DNA from: Tenodera sinensis
Taxonomy: Eukaryota; Arthropoda; Insecta; Mantodea; Mantidae
Direction of reading: 5' to 3'
Assembly: GCA_030765045.1 (NCBI GenBank)
Contig: CM060969.1
Location: forward strand, 60,710,216 to 60,774,215
DNA length: 64,000 bases
Shown here: in pieces, positions 62,351-64,000 of the stretch
How positions within the stretch are numbered: the stretch's first letter is position 1
Layout of the letters: each line of letters begins with the position of its first letter
Notes under the pieces: generated by a model
Database searches by the model: none
What the model saw: the letters and a program-made list of their open reading frames with translations, nothing else
Told to the model about the DNA's origin: nothing
Made by a program: the position numbers and the translations under genes

Positions 62351-62866
62351 CGTAAGTAGCAGTTAATTTCCATGTGCTACATGTTATTTGGATCAAGTAA
62401 ATATATCCTTTAGTAGTGTAAAATGCATATTATAACTACGCGTAGCGGTAGGTAACTGTGTTGCGTCATTGTGAATGCACGTGGCCGCGGAGTGATACAA
62501 ACCGGTGCTTTGTTTACATCTCCTCTAATCTCTTGATGAACAGAGTATAAGTTTCGAGGGTGTTAAATATTTGAATTTAAAACTCCATTCCTAAGTCCGT
62601 GATTTTCATTGACCCGGGAAAATTCATTGTGAACAATTCAAGTATAACTGGTAAATTTTCTTTTGCAGTACAAGGCACAACCAAATAATGTATTCTGTTG
62701 TATCTGAGCTTCTTCCTCAAGTACATAATCACCATACGTTTACCAAGTTTCTTTAAGTAAAGTGGAGTGTTAGAAGCATTTAATCTTATCCTAATATTAT
62801 ATGTAAATCTGGTCGGTTAATGTTTTGCTTTTTAAACCATGAAATTTCTTTCATTACTTCCATGTC

Positions 62867-63040
62867 CAAGATGCTCTCGGGCTTCGAGCCAGGTGTAGTG
62901 ATGAAAAGACTAGTCATTCATCCTGAAGATGGGAGAGATGTACACTCCCGAAACGTCGATGTCTTTTCATCACTACACCTGGCTCGAAGCCCGAGAGCAT
63001 CTTGAATATGTTCGTCGCCAGGATAGCTTCAAACCATATT
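62867..63040 (+). mobile_element. Stand-alone Penelope-like short element with hammerhead-like core
   Basis: A 174-bp insert flanked by the 13-bp duplication TTACTTCCATGTC (62854-62866 and 63041-63053). The left arm 62869-62911 and right arm 62960-63003 are inverted repeats. Between them lies TAGTCATTCAT followed by CCTGAAGATGGGAGAGATGT...CTCCCGAAACG. The 3' tail TTCGTCGCCAGGATAGCTTC ends next to the duplication and is shared with the left terminus of the 21-kb insert at 13671. No coding capacity. Confidence 0.75.
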
Positions 63041-63053
63041 TTACTTCCATGTC

Positions 63054-64000
63054 GTTTGATGAATTGATGTACTCTGAATTCCAATACTGTACCATTGTAT
63101 TTCTAACCACAGAGTATTTGCCGTTCCCGGGATTCTTAAAGCTGATTGTTCTATAGAAATAATAGACTGATAATATGAAAAGTCAAGTTTGCGTATGTAC
63201 ATTTACAGAACTCCAGAAATTAAAGAAATATGTTTTTATTTACTCTATTACGTATAGTAAGTTGAGGAAGTAATGATTTCCACCAAAAAATTCAATGTAG
63301 GGATTTCACCGGAAATATTTGTTTGGAGGTCCGCTGAATCCAAAGAAAACAGTTTTTAGAGGAAGGTCCATGTGTGTTTATGTCAGTGTGTGAATAGCCT
63401 ATCCCAAAAAAGAAACGTCGGTTAAAAATAAAACTTCGTATATAAGTTCAGCATCTTCCAAGGATGCGACACGAAGATTTTAAAGACTCCACGCCCCCCA
63501 CTCTAAACTATCCTTTACATAGAACCTTAAAAACTTTCTGATTATCTCAAAAGTGAGTGCAATGAATTTGAATTTTCAGGGAATAGTTTCTGAAGTCCTC
63601 TTTACTCTGGATGTATCTTTTGATAACTAGTAAACCGTAAGAGGTGGACAAAATATTACTATACGAAAAGTGTAGATTCGTTAAAGCACAAAGTGTTTGT
63701 CGTATAAGTACATTTGCTTTTTGTGTAGTTAGCCGTTTCCGAGGTATTCGTCGTTACTGGTTTGAATTTTAAATACTTATACTTTTCTCAAATGGGAAAT
63801 TGTCATTTTTTTCTCTCTTGGACATGCAAGGAGAATGGAATTTCAGCACCATCACATAGCGATCGGCCTTAGGACATTAGATTATCGCTTAAAGCCTACA
63901 GAAATCCCATTGTAATTTCAAGGAAATATGCAATAAGACAATTTCTGCAAATGTTTGTCAATTAACGTGAAGCAAATAGAAGAATTAACATCTTCTTTTT
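63054..64000. other. AT-rich interval, no gene seen
   Basis: No recognisable coding segment, repeat end or RNA gene up to the window edge. Confidence 0.5.

Larger units (their letters stand above)
55325..62547 (+). mobile_element. Tc1/mariner-type element split by a MULE
   Basis: Ends TACTCTGTTCATCTAGAGAT (55325) and, in reverse, TACTCTGTTCATCAAGAGAT (62547). Similarity extends over about 43 bp, and each end is flanked by a TA dinucleotide (55323-55324, 62548-62549), the duplication this superfamily makes. Without the MULE the element is about 930 bp. A transposase remnant lies in its right part (61883-62350). Confidence 0.72.

Overview
This window is eukaryotic and consists almost entirely of transposable elements. 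I found no host gene, rRNA or bona fide tRNA gene that I would defend. The mix points to an arthropod, most likely an insect with a large repeat-rich genome: jockey-type LINEs with endonuclease and reverse transcriptase, a THAP-domain P-like element, piggyBac, a two-zinc-finger MULE, Tc1/mariner-IS630 relatives, Ty3/gypsy remnants, tRNA-derived SINEs and Penelope-like inserts. The species cannot be named from this sequence.

Region by region. 1-2.6 kb: tetranucleotide and trinucleotide arrays carrying forward and reversed pieces of one dispersed repeat. 2.64-3.51 kb: a decayed PIF/Harbinger element. 4.5-6.9 kb and 43.7-46.1 kb: two inverted, almost identical copies of a 2,386-bp P-like element. 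Their 7-bp flanks match crosswise (left flank of copy 1 with inner flank of copy 2, and vice versa), the signature of an inversion of the roughly 37 kb between them. 7.71-35.43 kb: one piggyBac element of about 2.2 kb stretched to 27.7 kb by nested insertions. LINE A (7.85-12.33 kb, 11-bp target duplication) lies in its 5' part. A Penelope-like inverted repeat (13.67-34.67 kb, 12-bp target duplication) splits its transposase. Inside that insert lie LINE B, LINE C (within B), LINE D and LINE E. C and D have intact ORF1 and ORF2; E has a few frameshifts and a stop; A and B are decayed. 35.8-42.4 kb: two tail-to-tail gypsy pol remnants, one split by a SINE (13-bp duplication) and one by a small Penelope-like insert (13-bp duplication).

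46-55 kb: a decayed DUF7869-type transposase-like gene, a SINE, a 3-kb near-perfect palindrome made of two head-on Tc1/mariner-type transposase remnants, and a LINE ORF1 fragment. 55.3-62.5 kb: a Tc1/mariner-type element flanked by TA, split by a 6.3-kb MULE with 116-bp terminal inverted repeats. Each repeat carries three CACGTG sites. The MULE also holds a 62-63-bp tandem array and a SINE head. 62.87-63.04 kb: a 174-bp Penelope-like insert with a hammerhead-ribozyme-like core and a 13-bp target duplication.

Functionally there is no pathway here; the logic is the order of insertion. The most notable outcomes are (1) the P-element-bounded inversion, (2) the reconstructed nesting order, (3) a dispersed short element with a hammerhead-like core that repeatedly received LINE insertions, and (4) an intact LINE (C) with a GAAA-tetraloop hairpin just before its non-poly(A) tail.
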